A stretch of 35,952 nt of DNA from a virus: positions 1 to 35,952 of the IMG/VR virus record IMGVR_UViG_3300025684_000032. One strand, given 5' to 3'. The position numbers and the translations under genes were made by a program. The notes beneath the pieces were generated by a model. It had not been told where the DNA came from, did no database searches, and was given only the letters and a program-made list of their open reading frames with translations. Shown here piece by piece: positions 1 through 8,661 of this stretch (the stretch's first letter is position 1; each line of letters begins with the position of its first letter).

Positions 1-3000
1 ACATACTAGTTCAGCAACTGCAACACTAGGTCTAGAAGACGATCAGTCTAAATGGGACTTATACGCAGAAGGTTTTGATTATAAAGCAGACTGGACTATT
101 TCTACCCGTTATAAGATTAACGATATTGCAAAATATAATGGCACTGTGTACATTTGTACCTTAGAACATACGAGTGCCGAAACACTAGCAAATGGACTAG
201 AAGCTGATCAATCTAAATGGGATATTTTCTCAGAAGGATTTTACTGGACTAACGATTGGTTAGTTAGCACACGCTATCGTGTAAACGATATTGTACGTTA
301 CGGTGGCACACTATATATTGCAAACACCGGGCATACTAGTAATGCTTCTTTAACAGATGGTCTAGAAGCAGATCAATCTAAGTGGGATTACTTACATAAC
401 GGCATTGAATATAGATCAGATCACACTATTAACACACGTTATAGAATTAACGATGTTGTAAAATACGGCGGCGGAACATGGATTTGTACAACACAACACA
501 CAAGTGGTGCAGTAAACTTAGCAGCAGACGAATCTAATTGGGCACAGTTTACCGAAGGTTTAGAATTCGAAGACAGTTGGGATTCAGTTAGAGCATACCA
601 GCCAGGTGACTTTGTAACCTATGGTGGTTATAGTTATGTTGCAGTAACTAACAACGCTGGTCTAAAACCTAGTGATAATGCAGCAGCGTGGGATTTATTT
701 ACAACTGGCTTCCGTTTTATCGGCGATTACGAAGATGATAGTGCTACTAGAGAATATATCGAAGGCGATGTTGTACGCTTAGGCGGATTTACATATTTAT
801 GTATACTAAAGCACGAAGGTGAACGCCCGCCGAATTCAACTTATTGGGAGCGGTTAAACGAAGGTGTTGAATGGAAAGGCACTTGGGCAGACGCAACTTT
901 CTATGATAAAGGCGACTCTGTACAACATGGTGTAAACAGCTACATCTGCGTACTTGCACATACTTCAGATGAAGTTACATTAACTAACAGACCTGATCAA
1001 GATGTCGGTGGGACTAACTGGAATTTATTAGTTGCAGGCGCAGAATCAGGCAACTTAACTACCCAAGGTGACATTGTCTACTATGGTGGTGCAGGCGCAA
1101 CTAGATTGCCAGTTGGCACAGCTGGACAAGTTCTTAAAGTTAATGACGCAGCTAATGCTCCAGAATGGACTAGCTTTGGTGCTATTAACAATGTGTTCTA
1201 TGTAGAAACCAACGGCGGCGTAGATGAACCTGCCCCTAGTTACGGTGTTACGCTAGACCGTCCATTTAAAACAGTTCGTTATGCAACTGAACAAGTGCAA
1301 GCAGGCGCAAACCGTTATAATGCAAAGAATCTTTTAGAAAGAAACAGAAGCTTTATTCAAGATGAAGTTATTGAATATATCGAAGCTACTTATTCTGACA
1401 CAGCTACAGCTACTACAGCGTCAACTGATGCTATTACGATAACTGACACAAGTTGGTTAGTTGCTGATGAAACAGCAATTAAATTTGCAGGTACTACTTT
1501 TGGAAATATTGTAGCAGGCACAGAATACTTTGTAAAAACTATTTTAAACGCAACTACATTTACAGTTTCAGAAACCAAAGGCGGCACATTATTTGCTCTA
1601 GCAGATGGTACAGGAACATCTGCAGTAAGCCTTTCCTATGTACAAGCAACTTGCCGCAGAGACGCAGGTCAAGTACTTGATGCAGTTATATGGGATTTAT
1701 CACATGGCGGCAATGAACGTTCGGTAAAAGCAGCAAAGGCATATTTTAATGCAGCCGGTGATACTTACCTCGGCGGAGCAAATGCTACACAAACAGCAGC
1801 AGGCTTTGCATACATTATTACACTTGCAGACGCAGTTATGTCTAATCTTGCTCCGGCAACAGTACGTGGTAGTTTAAATCAATATACTAATGTTGCATTT
1901 GTAGAAGAAGCTGACGCATTATCAACGGTAACAACACTTACTGGAATTGTTACTGCTGCAATTGCTGCGGGTAACGCATCTTCTATACCAGCTGAAGTAA
2001 AACCACAAAGTACTATATTTGTTAAAACAGGCAACTTTAGCGAAGTATTACCGATTATTGTTCCTGAAAATACAGCAGTTGTAGGCGACGAACTACGTTC
2101 AACACGTATTGCACCAGCAGGTAGTTTAGTAGATTCAGCAGATACTCCGTACACATTAGATGGATTATCTAGAATGGCTGCTATTATGAGCGACATTGTT
2201 ACTAACGCTGCTGTAACTAAAACAACAGGTAATGCTCTAAGTCAAGTAACAACTTCTCCAGCAGGCTCAGCAGCAGCCGGCGCATTTGCAGCAGAACTTT
2301 GGACACAAATCTATGACTATGCAGATTTTGCAGTTAACGGAGGAACAGGAGACTCAACAGTTCCTGTATCATACGGATCAAATACTCCAAACACTTCAAC
2401 TGATTATACATATGCTGTAGAAACAATTGAAGCAAACAGAGAATTTTTAAAAGCGGAAGTAACTGCTTATATTGCAGATACATATCCTTCATACGTGTAT
2501 GATACAGCGGCATGTGAAAGGGATATTAGTAGATATATTGATGCTATTAAATATGACTTAATTTACACTGGAAATTACAAATCTTTACTATACGCACGTT
2601 ATTACGGCAATGCTGTAATGGGATCAACTACAGAAGACATGTTCTACATGCGCAATGGTACAGGTTTAAGAAATTGCACCGTAAACGGATTAACAGGAAC
2701 ACTTGGTGGCGTAAACGCATACGGAACTAAACGTCCGTCCGCAGGCGCATTTGTAAGTTTGGATCCAGGTTGGGGTCCAGCACACACAGGTGCATGGATT
2801 ATTAATAAATCACCATACGTACAAAACGTAACTACATTTGGTACTGGTTGTATTGGTCTAAAAGTAGACGGTGACTTACACGATGGCGGCAACGATAGTA
2901 TTGTTGCAAACGACTTTACACAAATTATATCAGACGGCATCGGCGCTTGGGTTACTAACTTAGGTAGAGCAGAACTTGTATCTGTGTTCTCATACTACGG

Positions 3001-4966
3001 TCACATTGGTTACCTAGCAGAGAATGGCGGTAAGATACGTGCTACTAACGGCAACTCATCATACGGTACATTTGGTACAGTTGCAGAAGGTATTGATTCT
3101 ACTGAAGTTCCGATTACTGGTAAAATAACTAACAGACACTTTAACGCAGTTGTTAACAATGTATTTACAGACGGAAATAACATACTAGCACTTGAGTATT
3201 CAAATGCAGGACAATCTTATACAGTATCAACAGATGCATTACTTACTATTGATAGTATTAGTGCAGCTAATGCCAGCAGGACACAAGGCACATACTACAA
3301 TGTAGCTGGAACATCTGCTGGTACTGGTACTGGACAATTGTTTGATATTATTATTGATGATGTAGGTTTAGCAACAGTTATTGTTAAAAAAGGCGGCAGT
3401 GGACATGTAATAGCAGATACTATTACAATTGCTGACAGTTTGTTAGGCGGTGGCGGCGCACCAGACTTAACGTTTGATGTCTTAACTATTGGTGACGCTA
3501 CACAGTTTACTATTACAGGTGAAGGCTTTGGAGCAGTAGTTGATAATGCAGTTGTTACAAACGGCGGCGCATTTGAAGTTAGGCTTATTGATCCTGCAGA
3601 CAACAAAGGCGGCGACGGCTTTCTTGATGCACAAAACGTTGCACAAGAAGGCAACACAACGTCTATCACAATATCTAACACAGATGGCAGATTAAGTGCT
3701 CAATATGTTGGCATGGCAATTTTCTTAACCTCAGGTGTAGGTGCCGGACAATACGGTTATATTGACACTTATAACAATGGTACAAAGATTGCTACAATTA
3801 AAAAGTGTAGTGATGACAGCGCAGGCTGGGATCACATTACTGGAGCCGCAATTGAAGCAACACTAAACGATACTACAAACTATAGCATTGAACCAAGATT
3901 AACGTTTACTGCGCCTGCAGACAATTTATATGCAAGTACTACAAAAGGCAGAGCATATGTATTAGATGGTAAAATTAGTGTAATTACATTATTTGATCCA
4001 GGCACAGGTTATTCTAGTGCTCCTACAATGACAGTTACAGATCCAAATAATACTGTAGAAGTTCCACATACAGTTAGAATTGGCGACGGTGTATTAAAAC
4101 AGCCTACATGGACTAGTAGAGGTACAGGATTTGTTACAGCTAGTGCAGAACTAACTGGTGACGGATTTGCAGACATATATCAGCCAGGAACTTTAGTTAG
4201 AGTAACTGGATTAACTGCTAAACCACTACCAGGTTCAAATATTGAATTTGGTGATATACCAGGCAAATATTACAAATTAGTTAATGTTAGAGATTTAGTA
4301 GGAACTGGACCTTTTGATGCACAACTGCAACTAAGTCCAGAAATTACGGTTAGTGAAGCAGTCGAGCATGACGATGATATTACAATGCGTATACGGTATT
4401 CACAAGTACGTCTAACAGGTCACGATTTCCTAGACATTGGTACTGGCAACTTTGCAGATACTAATTATCCAGGAGTTCCAGTTAACGTAGTTGATCCACT
4501 AAAAGAAACTGTCGTCGGTGGTGGTGGTAGAGTATTCTACACAAGTACTGACCAAGATGGTAACTTTAGAGTTGGACGTTTGTTTAACGTTGAACAGTCA
4601 ACTGGTGTTGCATCACTAAATGCTGATGCATTTAATATTAGTGGATTACAAGAATTATCACTAGGTGCAGTTGAACTTGGCGGCACAGGAGCAACAATTA
4701 CTGAATTTAGTGTAGACGGTACGTTTACTGCTAACAGTGATAATATTGTTCCAACACAGAAAGCAATCAAAACTTATATTGCTTCACAAATTGGTGGCGG
4801 AGCAGGCGAACTTAATGTTAACAGCATTACAGCAGGCTCAGTATTGATTAGTGGACAGGAAATAACAACAACGACAGGCAATCAGATAAATATATTACAG
4901 AAGGTAAATTATACAGGCGGCATAAGTGGTTCGCCAGTAGCAATGAATTACTTTTTACAACAATAA
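1..4966 (+). CDS. Giant tail-fibre/baseplate-associated virion protein (5' end missing)
   Basis: The reading frame is open from base 2, so the true start lies upstream; about 1654 residues are in the window. The first ~345 residues are tandem modules of roughly 50-55 residues with aromatic/Gly spacing (YRINDVVKYGG, then Cys-x3-His-Thr-Ser, then SKWD) that resembles CBM5/12-type carbohydrate-binding repeats. A pectate-lyase-like entry motif follows (NNVFYVETNGG, then DRPFKTVRYA). Two copies of a helical module with a C-x-RD core come next, then long beta-rich stretches. The C-terminal part (DFLDIGTGNFADTNYPG, YTSTDQDGNFRVG, IVPTQKAIKTYIASQIGGG) resembles large virion proteins of T4-like cyanophages. 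Probable role: distal tail or baseplate fibre that binds surface glycan. The role is inferred; that it is a virion protein is fairly secure. Confidence 0.8.
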   Translation, partial: HTSSATATLGLEDDQSKWDLYAEGFDYKADWTISTRYKINDIAKYNGTVYICTLEHTSAETLANGLEADQSKWDIFSEGFYWTNDWLVSTRYRVNDIVRYGGTLYIANTGHTSNASLTDGLEADQSKWDYLHNGIEYRSDHTINTRYRINDVVKYGGGTWICTTQHTSGAVNLAADESNWAQFTEGLEFEDSWDSVRAYQPGDFVTYGGYSYVAVTNNAGLKPSDNAAAWDLFTTGFRFIGDYEDDSATREYIEGDVVRLGGFTYLCILKHEGERPPNSTYWERLNEGVEWKGTWADATFYDKGDSVQHGVNSYICVLAHTSDEVTLTNRPDQDVGGTNWNLLVAGAESGNLTTQGDIVYYGGAGATRLPVGTAGQVLKVNDAANAPEWTSFGAINNVFYVETNGGVDEPAPSYGVTLDRPFKTVRYATEQVQAGANRYNAKNLLERNRSFIQDEVIEYIEATYSDTATATTASTDAITITDTSWLVADETAIKFAGTTFGNIVAGTEYFVKTILNATTFTVSETKGGTLFALADGTGTSAVSLSYVQATCRRDAGQVLDAVIWDLSHGGNERSVKAAKAYFNAAGDTYLGGANATQTAAGFAYIITLADAVMSNLAPATVRGSLNQYTNVAFVEEADALSTVTTLTGIVTAAIAAGNASSIPAEVKPQSTIFVKTGNFSEVLPIIVPENTAVVGDELRSTRIAPAGSLVDSADTPYTLDGLSRMAAIMSDIVTNAAVTKTTGNALSQVTTSPAGSAAAGAFAAELWTQIYDYADFAVNGGTGDSTVPVSYGSNTPNTSTDYTYAVETIEANREFLKAEVTAYIADTYPSYVYDTAACERDISRYIDAIKYDLIYTGNYKSLLYARYYGNAVMGSTTEDMFYMRNGTGLRNCTVNGLTGTLGGVNAYGTKRPSAGAFVSLDPGWGPAHTGAWIINKSPYVQNVTTFGTGCIGLKVDGDLHDGGNDSIVANDFTQIISDGIGAWVTNLGRAELVSVFSYYGHIGYLAENGGKIRATNGNSSYGTFGTVAEGIDSTEVPITGKITNRHFNAVVNNVFTDGNNILALEYSNAGQSYTVSTDALLTIDSISAANASRTQGTYYNVAGTSAGTGTGQLFDIIIDDVGLATVIVKKGGSGHVIADTITIADSLLGGGGAPDLTFDVLTIGDATQFTITGEGFGAVVDNAVVTNGGAFEVRLIDPADNKGGDGFLDAQNVAQEGNTTSITISNTDGRLSAQYVGMAIFLTSGVGAGQYGYIDTYNNGTKIATIKKCSDDSAGWDHITGAAIEATLNDTTNYSIEPRLTFTAPADNLYASTTKGRAYVLDGKISVITLFDPGTGYSSAPTMTVTDPNNTVEVPHTVRIGDGVLKQPTWTSRGTGFVTASAELTGDGFADIYQPGTLVRVTGLTAKPLPGSNIEFGDIPGKYYKLVNVRDLVGTGPFDAQLQLSPEITVSEAVEHDDDITMRIRYSQVRLTGHDFLDIGTGNFADTNYPGVPVNVVDPLKETVVGGGGRVFYTSTDQDGNFRVGRLFNVEQSTGVASLNADAFNISGLQELSLGAVELGGTGATITEFSVDGTFTANSDNIVPTQKAIKTYIASQIGGGAGELNVNSITAGSVLISGQEITTTTGNQINILQKVNYTGGISGSPVAMNYFLQQ
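2..652 (+). repeat. Tandem 165-nt repeats encoding 55-residue sugar-binding-like modules
   Basis: The His codon of the HTS motif falls at 2, 167, 332 and 497, an exact period of 165 nt. A fourth interval of 156 nt leads to a diverged unit at 653. A 30-nt block around the SKWD codons recurs almost unchanged at 29-58, 194-223 and 359-388. The repeats continue into the missing upstream sequence, so copy number is unknown. Confidence 0.85.
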
Positions 4967-4981
4967 TGGAGAATACAAAAA

Positions 4982-5299
4982 ATGGCCACAGGTAGATTAG
5001 CAGGAGCTGATATCGCAGCAGGCACAAATACAACGGTTTATGCAACGCCGGCGGATATTTATACCGTGGCAAGTTTAAACATTGTGAACAGAGGTAATCA
5101 ACCTACTGTTATCAACGTTGCAATTGCTGACTTAGATACACCAACATTGGGGGAATATATTGAGTTTGAAACTGAATTATTACCAAAAAACATATTAGAA
5201 CGCACTGGTATTGTACTAGCTGCCACACAAAAGATCGTAGTTCGTTCCTCGCAAGCAAATGTAAGTGCTGTAGCGTTTGGAATTGAGACAACGGCATAA
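4982..5299 (+). CDS. Small virion-type protein, 105 aa
   Basis: A GGAGA ribosome site lies 8 nt before the ATG and the gene starts 16 nt after the giant fibre gene. The product starts MATGRLAGADIAAGTNTT and has a beta-rich pattern (VASLNIVNRGNQPTVINVAI, LLPKNILERTGIVL). I associate this pattern with small structural proteins beside fibre genes in marine T4-like phages. There are no transmembrane or catalytic motifs. It is likely a fibre- or baseplate-associated part. The family resemblance is from memory and the exact role is unknown. Confidence 0.65.
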   Translation: MATGRLAGADIAAGTNTTVYATPADIYTVASLNIVNRGNQPTVINVAIADLDTPTLGEYIEFETELLPKNILERTGIVLAATQKIVVRSSQANVSAVAFGIETTA

Positions 5300-5302
5300 A
5301 TA
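5295..5302 (+). promoter_or_regulatory. T4-type late promoter box CATAAATA
   Basis: CATAAATA overlaps the stop codon of the preceding gene. It sits 24 nt before the next ATG with a GAAGGAAGAG ribosome site between. It matches the NATAAATA late box of marine T4-like phages. Confidence 0.6.
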
Positions 5303-5326
5303 CTAGTAACGAAGGAAGAGACTCTT

Positions 5327-5653
5327 ATGGGAAGATATATTACAAGCACTTTAAGTTATGCAACAACTACTGTCGAAACAGCGATTAGCTATCAAGCTAA
5401 AACTAATGACAGAGTTCTATGTACAACTGGAAGTATAACAATTACATTGCCTGCCGCGGCAGATGCAGTTTCCGGCGACACGGTACAAATTATTGATGTT
5501 ACTGGCGTTGCTGGCACAACTGCTATTACAGTAGCACGAAACGGCGCCAACATACAAGGAACCGCCACAGATTTAACGATAGACATCGACAACAGTTCGC
5601 CAGTATTAGTTTACTCCGGTGCAACTTACGGTTGGGTCTTGTCAGGAGCATAA
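5327..5653 (+). CDS. Small beta-rich virion protein, 108 aa
   Basis: The product is compact and strand-rich (DRVLCTTGSITITLPAAADA, SGDTVQIIDVTG, SPVLVYSGATYGWVLSGA). This is the texture of short fibre-tip or head-decoration domains in phage virion proteins. A strong GAAGGAAGAG site precedes the ATG, downstream of a late promoter box. Its end carries the AGGAG used by the next gene, 3 nt later, so the two are probably translationally coupled. No enzymatic motif is visible. It is probably a tail-fibre accessory subunit; no specific function is assignable. Confidence 0.6.
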   Translation: MGRYITSTLSYATTTVETAISYQAKTNDRVLCTTGSITITLPAAADAVSGDTVQIIDVTGVAGTTAITVARNGANIQGTATDLTIDIDNSSPVLVYSGATYGWVLSGA

Positions 5654-5656
5654 CAC

Positions 5657-6415
5657 ATGCCTAGCTTACGCACATTATTGTCAGACATTAATCCACCGTC
5701 GATTGGAAATGCCAAACAAATATTTTATGTTAGGAATACCAATTACCAGTCTAACAACGGCGGCTGTTGTTTGCTATGGACGGTGCCCGCTGGTATCTCC
5801 TCTGCTACATTTGAAATGTGGGGCGGCGGAGCCGGCGGCGGCGGCTCAAGACGATGCGAACATAACGGATATGGTGCTACTACAGGAGTTTATGCTGTAA
5901 AGACTATACCAGTTACTGCAGGCCTTCAATTAACAATTTGTGCAGGCGGTAGTACCTGTGACGGAGACAGTACAGGCATTTGTTGTTCTTGTGGATGTCC
6001 CGGGTGCCATAGTTACGTTGTATGTAGCGGTACTACAGTAGCTTGTGCGCAAGGCGGATGTAGCGGCTCACAAGCACCGAGTTCCCAGTCTTATTCCTTT
6101 CCATATTCTTGTTGTTGGTCTAAACTAAAGACAGGTTCTATATCCGATATAGAATTTGCAGGTAGCGGAACAGTTTATATACGCAATCAATATTGCCATA
6201 ATACAATGTACGAAGTAATTGCAGGCGGCGCAAGTACTGGCAGATCTACTAAAGACTTGTGTGGTGTCGGCGGTTTTTGTCAATGTGCTCTTGAACGTTA
6301 TCCAAGTTGCCCGGCTTGGCCAGGCGGCGTTGGTGGACATGCTATCACATGTGGCGATGGATATCGTACAGGTCAACACGGCGCGGGCGGCCAAATAAAA
6401 GTATCTTATCAATAA
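5657..6415 (+). CDS. Cys/Gly-rich adhesin-like protein, paralogue 1 (252 aa, 21 Cys)
   Basis: It opens with the shared N-terminal LR-x-LL motif. A glycine-rich domain follows (GGCCLLWTVPAG, then FEMWGGGAGGGG), the pattern of the PAG...E-WGGGG glycine-rich families common in phage fibre tips. The rest is dense in Cys and Gly, with CC, CSCGCPGC and FCQC clusters, and ends with WPGGVGGHA and GAGGQIKVSYQ. No signal peptide or membrane segment is seen. Two paralogues lie downstream (7080 and 7885). By analogy with glycine-rich tail-tip adhesins such as T-even gp38, it is a candidate receptor-binding tip. The cysteines could form disulfides in the mature virion or bind metal; neither is shown by the sequence. 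Confidence 0.7.
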   Translation: MPSLRTLLSDINPPSIGNAKQIFYVRNTNYQSNNGGCCLLWTVPAGISSATFEMWGGGAGGGGSRRCEHNGYGATTGVYAVKTIPVTAGLQLTICAGGSTCDGDSTGICCSCGCPGCHSYVVCSGTTVACAQGGCSGSQAPSSQSYSFPYSCCWSKLKTGSISDIEFAGSGTVYIRNQYCHNTMYEVIAGGASTGRSTKDLCGVGGFCQCALERYPSCPAWPGGVGGHAITCGDGYRTGQHGAGGQIKVSYQ

Positions 6416-6428
6416 GAGGAAAAACAAT

Positions 6429-7079
6429 ATGCCAACACCAATTACAGAAATAACAACATCTTTTACGTATAGTATTGCAGACGAAATATTCGGCACTGCA
6501 ACTACGTTAAACAGAACTGCAACATCATCATATACTGGCCCAGACAGAGTTTGGGTATTTGTTGATGCAGATACAGGAATTATTGCGCTTGAAAACGGGA
6601 TAAAAACAACCCAAGATGATGGCGGTGAACTTCCGGTTCCTTTTGGAACCCGCAGAGTAGAAGTTACTGCTGCTGATGATCCTGCAATATTAGGTCTCCT
6701 ACAACACCACTTATGCACAATACAAGATCAAACTGTAGTATCAGAAGAGTTACCAGACGGAACAACTATTACGTTTGACGGTGTTGCGGGAATAAATGAT
6801 ACATACGATTTAGATAAACTTTCGCATAACGGTACAGCGTGGGTATTGCCTGCACTATCAGAACTTGCACAGACTTGGGACGATATAATTCATGTTAGAA
6901 ATAATTCACTTCTAGCGTCAGATGGAAAAATATCTCCAGACATGCCAGACGCGGTTAAACAGCCTTGGCTGGATTATAGAGCAGCACTAAGAGCATTGCC
7001 GGCAACCTTTAATAGAGGCGAAGCAAATGAAACAGCGCCGTGGAAAATAACACTTCCAACTCCGCCAGGAGATGAATAA
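6429..7079 (+). CDS. Companion protein with tail-fibre-assembly-like C terminus, paralogue 1 (216 aa)
   Basis: An AGAGG ribosome site precedes the ATG. The N-terminal half is beta-rich (TTSFTYSIADEIFG, SSYTGPDRVW). The C-terminal half reads W-DDIIHVRNNSLLASD, then PDMPD, W-DYRAALRALP and APWKITLP. This Trp/Arg, YR-x-LR-x-LP, PW-x-x-x-x-P order resembles small phage tail-fibre assembly chaperone proteins. A second copy at 8662 also follows a Cys/Gly-rich gene, which suggests a dedicated partner or chaperone. The next gene starts at the base after this stop codon, with its AGGAG inside this gene. It could instead be a minor virion protein. Confidence 0.6.
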   Translation: MPTPITEITTSFTYSIADEIFGTATTLNRTATSSYTGPDRVWVFVDADTGIIALENGIKTTQDDGGELPVPFGTRRVEVTAADDPAILGLLQHHLCTIQDQTVVSEELPDGTTITFDGVAGINDTYDLDKLSHNGTAWVLPALSELAQTWDDIIHVRNNSLLASDGKISPDMPDAVKQPWLDYRAALRALPATFNRGEANETAPWKITLPTPPGDE

Positions 7080-7832
7080 ATGTCTTTAAGAGCATTACTA
7101 GACTTCCCCGCCGCAGGCGCAGGGTCTGTAGCATATACAACATTAACTGTATATAACACAAATAAAGAAACTGCAAACAACGGCGGTCGATGCTGCTTAT
7201 GGACAGCTCCTGCAGGCGTGACATGGGCAGCAATAGAATTATGGGGCGGCGGCGGCGGCGGCAGCGGCGCATGTTGTTGCATGAGCGGTTGGCCAGGAGG
7301 ATCTGGATCTTATGCTAGAAAAATCCTTACAGTTGTACCAGGACAGGAATATAGAATTTGTGCAGCAGGTTCAACAGTTTGTAGCCAAAGCTGCTGTTTA
7401 GGATGCCCAGGCAATCCGTCATATGTATATGATGTAACAGCAGCAATTAACGTTGTATGTGCTAGCGGCGGCGATAGAGGCTGTGCTAGATGCAACTTTA
7501 TGGTCGGATGTAACTGCCAAGGATGCCCGCAATATCAATGCGGTTCGCATTGCGGTAGTTTTGGCATTTGCGGTGTAACAGGCAGTGCTAAAGGTTCTCC
7601 TATGTGTTCCGGTTCAGCATATCAATTTATGCCAAGTGCTCCGTTTACATTCACAGGTAATAGAATTACAAAGGACGCTTGTAGTGGATTCTGCGGCGGC
7701 TGTTGCCAAGGCGGATATGCAGCATGGCCCGGCGGTGGCGGAGCTACTGCAACATCACACACTACAGGTGGTTATTGCGGTGTAGCAGGCGCCGGCGGCG
7801 TAGTTAACGTCTTCTACGGAGAAGTATCATAA
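7080..7832 (+). CDS. Cys/Gly-rich adhesin-like protein, paralogue 2 (250 aa, 25 Cys)
   Basis: It has the same plan as the 5657 product: MSLRALLD start, GGRCCLWTAPAG, IELWGGGGGGSGACCC, then Cys-Gly segments (VGCNCQGCPQYQCGSHC, GFCGGCCQGGY). The end is WPGGGGATA and GAGGVVNVFYG. One residue in ten is Cys. It starts directly after the companion gene stop. It shares an identical 28-nt block with the next paralogue (7179-7206 and 7984-8011), showing recent duplication or conversion. Probable receptor-binding tip protein; metal binding is a possible alternative. Confidence 0.7.
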   Translation: MSLRALLDFPAAGAGSVAYTTLTVYNTNKETANNGGRCCLWTAPAGVTWAAIELWGGGGGGSGACCCMSGWPGGSGSYARKILTVVPGQEYRICAAGSTVCSQSCCLGCPGNPSYVYDVTAAINVVCASGGDRGCARCNFMVGCNCQGCPQYQCGSHCGSFGICGVTGSAKGSPMCSGSAYQFMPSAPFTFTGNRITKDACSGFCGGCCQGGYAAWPGGGGATATSHTTGGYCGVAGAGGVVNVFYGEVS

Positions 7833-7884
7833 TATGAAGATTTTAATACTAGATACTTGTAAAATAAAAAGGAAAAATAAATAA
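7833..7884 (+). other. Short spacer with a 16-codon open frame
   Basis: The two Cys/Gly-rich genes are separated by 52 nt that contain ATG at 7834 and 16 codons (MKILILDTCKIKRKNK) ending just before the next start. The product looks like the first residues of a Rossmann-type protein and could be the stub of a deleted gene. The AAGGA near its end serves the 7885 gene. It may have no coding role. Confidence 0.3.
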
Positions 7885-8646
7885 ATGGCTAATTTAAGAG
7901 ATTTATTGTTTGGATACGGTGAAGGCACAAGCATTACACCCCAGGATTTTAGTGTTTGGAATACTGACATCCGCACTGCATCGAACGGCGGTCGATGCTG
8001 CTTATGGACAGTACCGGCTGGTGCGACTCGGGCAATATTTGAAATGTGGGGCGGTGGCGGCGGCGGCGCAATGGCTTGTTGTTGTCAACAAGGCGGCGGA
8101 GCTGGCTCGGGCGGATATGCAATTAAAACTTGTAATGTAACGGCTGGAGAAGGAATAAGAATTTGTGCTGCTGGATCAACTTGTTGCGACAGTGGCAATT
8201 TAGCAGGACACTGCGGTAGTTGTAGTTTTGTATGTTCAGAATCAGGTGGTACTAATGGACGTTGGGAATCTAAAGTATGTGGCGGCAATGGCACAGACGC
8301 AGCTTGTACTAGATGTCAATATTGGATAAACTGTTATACATGCTGTACTCAGTGTTATTGCTGTAGAGGACTGTCAAATAACACTGATTTTTGCATACCA
8401 GGAACTACAGGTAATTCGCAAAATACACAATTTTGCTACGGCGAAGCCCATCAATATGCTTCTAATGCACCATTTGCAGCGCCTGGCCCGAGAATCGGGC
8501 CAAATGGATGCTGTAGTTGTTTTGGCGGTTGTTGCGGCTTTGGCATATTTCCAGGGGGCGGCGGCTTATCTTCGCAAGTACATAGCAATCATTGCTATTG
8601 GGGCGGACCTGGCGCTGGCGGCTTAGTGTACGTACTGTTTTACTAA
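7885..8646 (+). CDS. Cys/Gly-rich adhesin-like protein, paralogue 3 (253 aa, 29 Cys)
   Basis: This is the most Cys-rich of the three (about 11 percent). It has the MANLRDLLF start, GGRCCLWTVPAG, FEMWGGGGGGAMACCC, then CYTCCTQCYCCRG and CCSCFGGCCGFG clusters, ending FPGGGG and GAGGLVYVLFY. The central part differs most between paralogues, while the N-terminal domain and C-terminal Gly-Ala-Gly-Gly strand are kept, as expected for an adhesin with a variable tip. AAGGA lies before the ATG. Probable tail-tip adhesin; no binding partner can be read from sequence. Confidence 0.7.
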   Translation: MANLRDLLFGYGEGTSITPQDFSVWNTDIRTASNGGRCCLWTVPAGATRAIFEMWGGGGGGAMACCCQQGGGAGSGGYAIKTCNVTAGEGIRICAAGSTCCDSGNLAGHCGSCSFVCSESGGTNGRWESKVCGGNGTDAACTRCQYWINCYTCCTQCYCCRGLSNNTDFCIPGTTGNSQNTQFCYGEAHQYASNAPFAAPGPRIGPNGCCSCFGGCCGFGIFPGGGGLSSQVHSNHCYWGGPGAGGLVYVLFY

Positions 8647-8661
8647 AATAGGAAAAAAATA

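Noticed and set aside
2-652. CRISPR-like repeat array
   Set aside because: The 165-nt period lies within one open frame and encodes protein modules; there are no short palindromic repeats with unique spacers.
3295-3681. Long minus-strand frames opposite the fibre, sheath and large virion genes
   Set aside because: Low-complexity Val/Ala/Ser/Pro products with no ribosome sites; they follow from the codon bias of the plus-strand genes.
6125-6718. 197-codon minus-strand frame across two plus-strand genes
   Set aside because: It spans the end of one well-supported gene and the start of the next, has no ribosome site, and reads like a shadow of Gly/Cys-rich DNA.
7876-7883. AATAAATA before the third Cys/Gly-rich gene as a late promoter
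   Set aside because: It ends one base before the ATG region, so transcription would begin inside the gene, and the surrounding run is simply A-rich around a good AAGGA ribosome site.
5657-8646. Diversity-generating retroelement acting on the Cys-rich genes
   Set aside because: No reverse transcriptase and no template/variable repeat pair with A-specific changes was seen in the window.
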